Source of the DNA: Ochotona curzoniae
Lineage: Eukaryota > Chordata > Mammalia > Lagomorpha > Ochotonidae
DNA: 64,000 nt
Direction: 5' to 3'
Assembly (NCBI RefSeq): GCF_017591425.1
Contig: NW_024467119.1
Span: 26,819,001-26,883,000, forward strand
The notes beneath the pieces were generated by a model that saw only the letters and a list, made by a program, of their open reading frames with translations, made no database searches and was not told where the DNA came from. Within the stretch, counting starts at the first letter, position 1; the number at the start of each line of letters is the position of its first letter. The position numbers and the translations under genes are program-made. Positions 61,093 to 64,000 of this stretch are shown in pieces.

Positions 61093-64000
61093 AAAAACAC
61101 TTTGAAATTCCTGATCTAGTGGTGAAAGCTTTCAACAAGGAAGCTATAGATATGCTGAAAATTTACAGTACAGTTGGTCATTGGTTATAGAGAACCAACT
61201 GATTTTATGCTCTTTTTAAGCAAATAACAAACTAGTCCCTTGGAATAGTTTTGTATTTGTATTAAGACTCTTCCTTCAATAGGTGTCCTGTTTCTTTTGT
61301 ACTTAAAAAAGGGATGCAACAGAAGTTGATATGTATAAAATACCACACTTTCAGGTTTCATTATTGTGATGTCAAGAATTATTGACATTATGAAAATGGT
61401 TTTCAGATGTACTAGACAATTTTAATATGACACATATTCAAGAAATAGAAATTAACAGTTATTATCTGCTATCACACAACTAGCAATTTTCTTGTACTGT
61501 AAGCCATTCAAGGATTTATTTGGCAGTTGGTTTATTGCTTTAGAGTCTGCTTGTTCTGCAGTAAATAACACAGGTTTCATGAAAATGCCAGGTCCAACTT
61601 TCCTCATATAGTACTTCTAATTTGTTTCTCCCAATTCAGAACTTGCTTCCTTTTCAACCTCCATTTTTTTCTCTGCCATATGTGTCTCCAAGATGTTCAT
61701 TTGTTTCATTGTCCATTTTATGAGAAGGTGTCTTTGTTGTGATGCAACATGAAAATGGATCAAAAATTATTTATCAAAAACAAAAGGGCATAATTTATTC
61801 ACTACACAGAAAATATCAGAGGTAAATTATTCCTGTTTCAGCAGCTGCTTAGAGTTAATCATGTTGTGGTTAAGATTATTAATTAATTATTAAGTTAAGA
61901 AATGTCCTATTGTAAGAGGAAGGAAAAGTAATTAAAAGTTATAATTCATAATAATGTGGAAAATCAATATGCATAGTCATGTGAAAATAGACAGTCATTA
62001 AACATTGCAGAATGTTTATGCTGAATTTTTTAGCCTCCGTTGAAACCACAGGGATGTCACAATGTTATCATAACTTTACTGTGAACAAAATTCTGCAGAA
62101 TGGAAGACTGAAAACTGCAATCCCCCCAACCAAAAAAAAAAAAAAGTCCAAAAAAGAGTGGCCAGTGAGCATCCTTGACTGCTAAATCATGGTAACCTTA
62201 AGATTCAGGAATAAGGCTGGATCTGAATATTTCCTTCCCAGTATCAGACCATAGCGTAGGCCCTGGAGCATCCTAGTGCTATGTGGTGAGGTGAAGGTAG
62301 AATGGCTCCATCCAAAGATGACACAGCCTATTGAAAAGGTTACATTTCCTTTTTACATGTCTGTTAAAAGTTTATGATCTCTCAAGGAGTATGTAGTATC
62401 GTAAAACTATTATATTGCTTTCTAATAACCAGGTGGTTGTAAGAATGATTTTAAAAATTCCTGTAAGTTTCTGCAGGTTTAATATGAAACTTACAGTGTC
62501 ACTTGTAGCAGAGTGACCCACCAATCACTGTGAACATGAATGAAAAGTGCTGTCCATGAAAAATGCTTTAAATTGTTTATGAAAAGAATCTGCCCCCACG
62601 CCCCTCCTTCCCCACATGCAGCTTCTAATTCCAAGGAGAATCTGACTTCTGTCCTTACGTACTTTGTGAAAACTCAGTTCTATTCAGGTTCTTCTAAGGA
62701 AAGTGGAGGGATAAAATAACAGCCTCAGGCACTCCTACTGAAAACTTCTCATCTAAGAAGTATGTTGTGCATTAACTTCAGCAGAAAGCAAATCTGGGGA
62801 TTTTGTTTTGGAATGTGTTAGAAGGCTGTTTACAAAGGACAGCAATCTGTCGCAAACAGCCCCCTGATGCAGTCTTGCTAACTTTCATTTCTCTGTTGCC
62901 CTGTGATTCCTTTTGAATTACGAAGAAGAGTTTAATTCTATTCTGAATTGTTACACATTCATCAGGGACTTCTTAAATAATGAGTAACTCCCCAGGAATG
63001 GAAGGCTTAGCTACAGTCTAAGCAAAAACTTTGACTTGCAATGAATTAGTTTAAAATATGGTTACTTGTATTCTTGTTTCCAAAACCTCAGGCTTCTAGA
63101 AATAGGGGAAAATACCAAGATATAGAAAGTGTGAGACCAAGGTCATGCTGCAGGGATGGAAGAACACATGACAGCCATTTCAGAGAGAAGACATTCAGTC
63201 AAGGGATTGAGCCACTCACTCAACAAGGTGTTTATTGTTTCAATTTTGTGCCACAGAAGACACAAATCCTATTGCTCAATAGGTTATAGTCGTATAGAGG
63301 AATAAGTAAGACATTTCAGCCACTCTTGTAAAATGCTAGCAAAACAAACAACAAACAAAAAACATGATGTTATCAAACAGGAATCTTATGGATGCAATTG
63401 CAGTATTTTAAATGTGACCTTTGATCAATATCACCTAAGAGAACGTATCATTTATTTCCTTCATGTTCACAAAAACTCAATTGTAATTGTTTTCTGTTTA
63501 AATTGTCATTGGAGTTCTCTAAAAAGAGTATATTCAAATTCGTTTTCCTTAATGAAACATCGAAGTCCCTCACTACATTTCTGTATTCACTGTGAATTCA
63601 TAACCCCAGGTGTCTCACAGTTGCTAGCTAGAGGAGTGTGGTCTCCTGTGGTTAATACCTCTAAGATGACACAGTTTTAGCTCATGTCTGACAGAGGAGT
63701 GATGAAGATCGTTTTCCTCTTGTTCATTTTACTTCTATTTTGTGACTGTAGGGCAGACGTGTAAATGCATACGGCCTTTGCCTACTAACTCAGAAATGTA
63801 TGTGCTGAAATTGTGGAATTTTTCAACTTGGAACTTTTTCTCATTCCTTTATGGTTCATTGCTGGCCCATATTGTACATTGAGATTAATGTGATCTTTTG
63901 GTGGTAGAAAGTAAACCTTACCATAAAAGCTATGGATTCTCAGAATTTTAAGTTAACTCTCTGAGAAACTTCCTCATGCCATTATTATATCATATGTCAT
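61093..64000 (+). other. Intron to the window end, no gene seen
   Basis: AT-rich with a 13-A run near 62132. Open frames at 63074-63289 and 63333-63680 have no recognised match. The next expected MAPK10 exon (PPPQIYDKQ) was not found. Confidence 0.5.

Overview
This is a mammalian intron-rich window carrying the middle of one protein-coding gene, MAPK10 (JNK3, c-Jun N-terminal kinase 3), on the + strand. Eight exons are recognisable between 28490 and 52067. All have clean splice sites, matching phases and the lengths usual in the JNK family: 130, 59, 139, 166, 72, 72, 183 and 125 bp. They encode roughly residues 80-370 of JNK3 (numbered as the 464-residue human protein): the catalytic lysine, the HRD and DFG motifs, the Thr-Pro-Tyr activation site and most of the C-lobe. 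The paralogue call rests on exons 7 and 8 ([35 protein letters not shown]), which match JNK3 rather than JNK1 or JNK2. The upstream exons (N-terminus, glycine-rich loop) and downstream exons (from PPPQIYDKQ on) were not found, so the flanks are most likely large MAPK10 introns.

The organism is a lagomorph, most likely a pika (Ochotona). The window holds about 18 C-type SINEs (CSINE). The youngest, at 17474-17810 and 60747-61076, have the GGGCCCGGCG head and a B-box-like GGTTCTAATCCCGG that I associate with pika rather than rabbit copies. L1 3' ends also have a lagomorph look. The species call is from memory of these families and is less certain than the gene call.

Layout: 1-28489 is intron with old L1 (1-1330, 7190-7650, 9310-11695, 19745-20240), many CSINEs, a triple-nested CSINE cluster (16891-17856), an L1 3' end with a 5' inversion (18355-18927), a DNA-transposon-like element (20357-21095) and a 1.24-kb L1 3' UTR copy (23886-25123). 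28490-34149 holds the four exons of the N-lobe, catalytic loop and activation loop. 36540-36611 and 41707-41778 are the duplicated exons 6a and 6b. 48637-48819 and 51943-52067 complete the visible C-lobe. 52068-64000 is intron with more L1 and CSINE copies.

The most informative signal is at exons 6a and 6b. Both are followed by the same donor, GTATCCTT, which is the U12-type (minor spliceosome) 5' splice site. The exon 7 acceptor is preceded by CCCTTAAC, a U12-type branch site, 14 nt from the AG. The acceptors of 6a and 6b are ordinary U2-type. A 6a donor therefore cannot be joined to the 6b acceptor by either spliceosome, which explains mutually exclusive use of exons 5.1 kb apart. A perfect 11-bp GC-rich hairpin lies 72 nt downstream of exon 6b, and a 12-C run lies 80 nt upstream of exon 6a. 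I see no bacterial, CRISPR, plasmid or viral-gene content and no clearly undescribed system.
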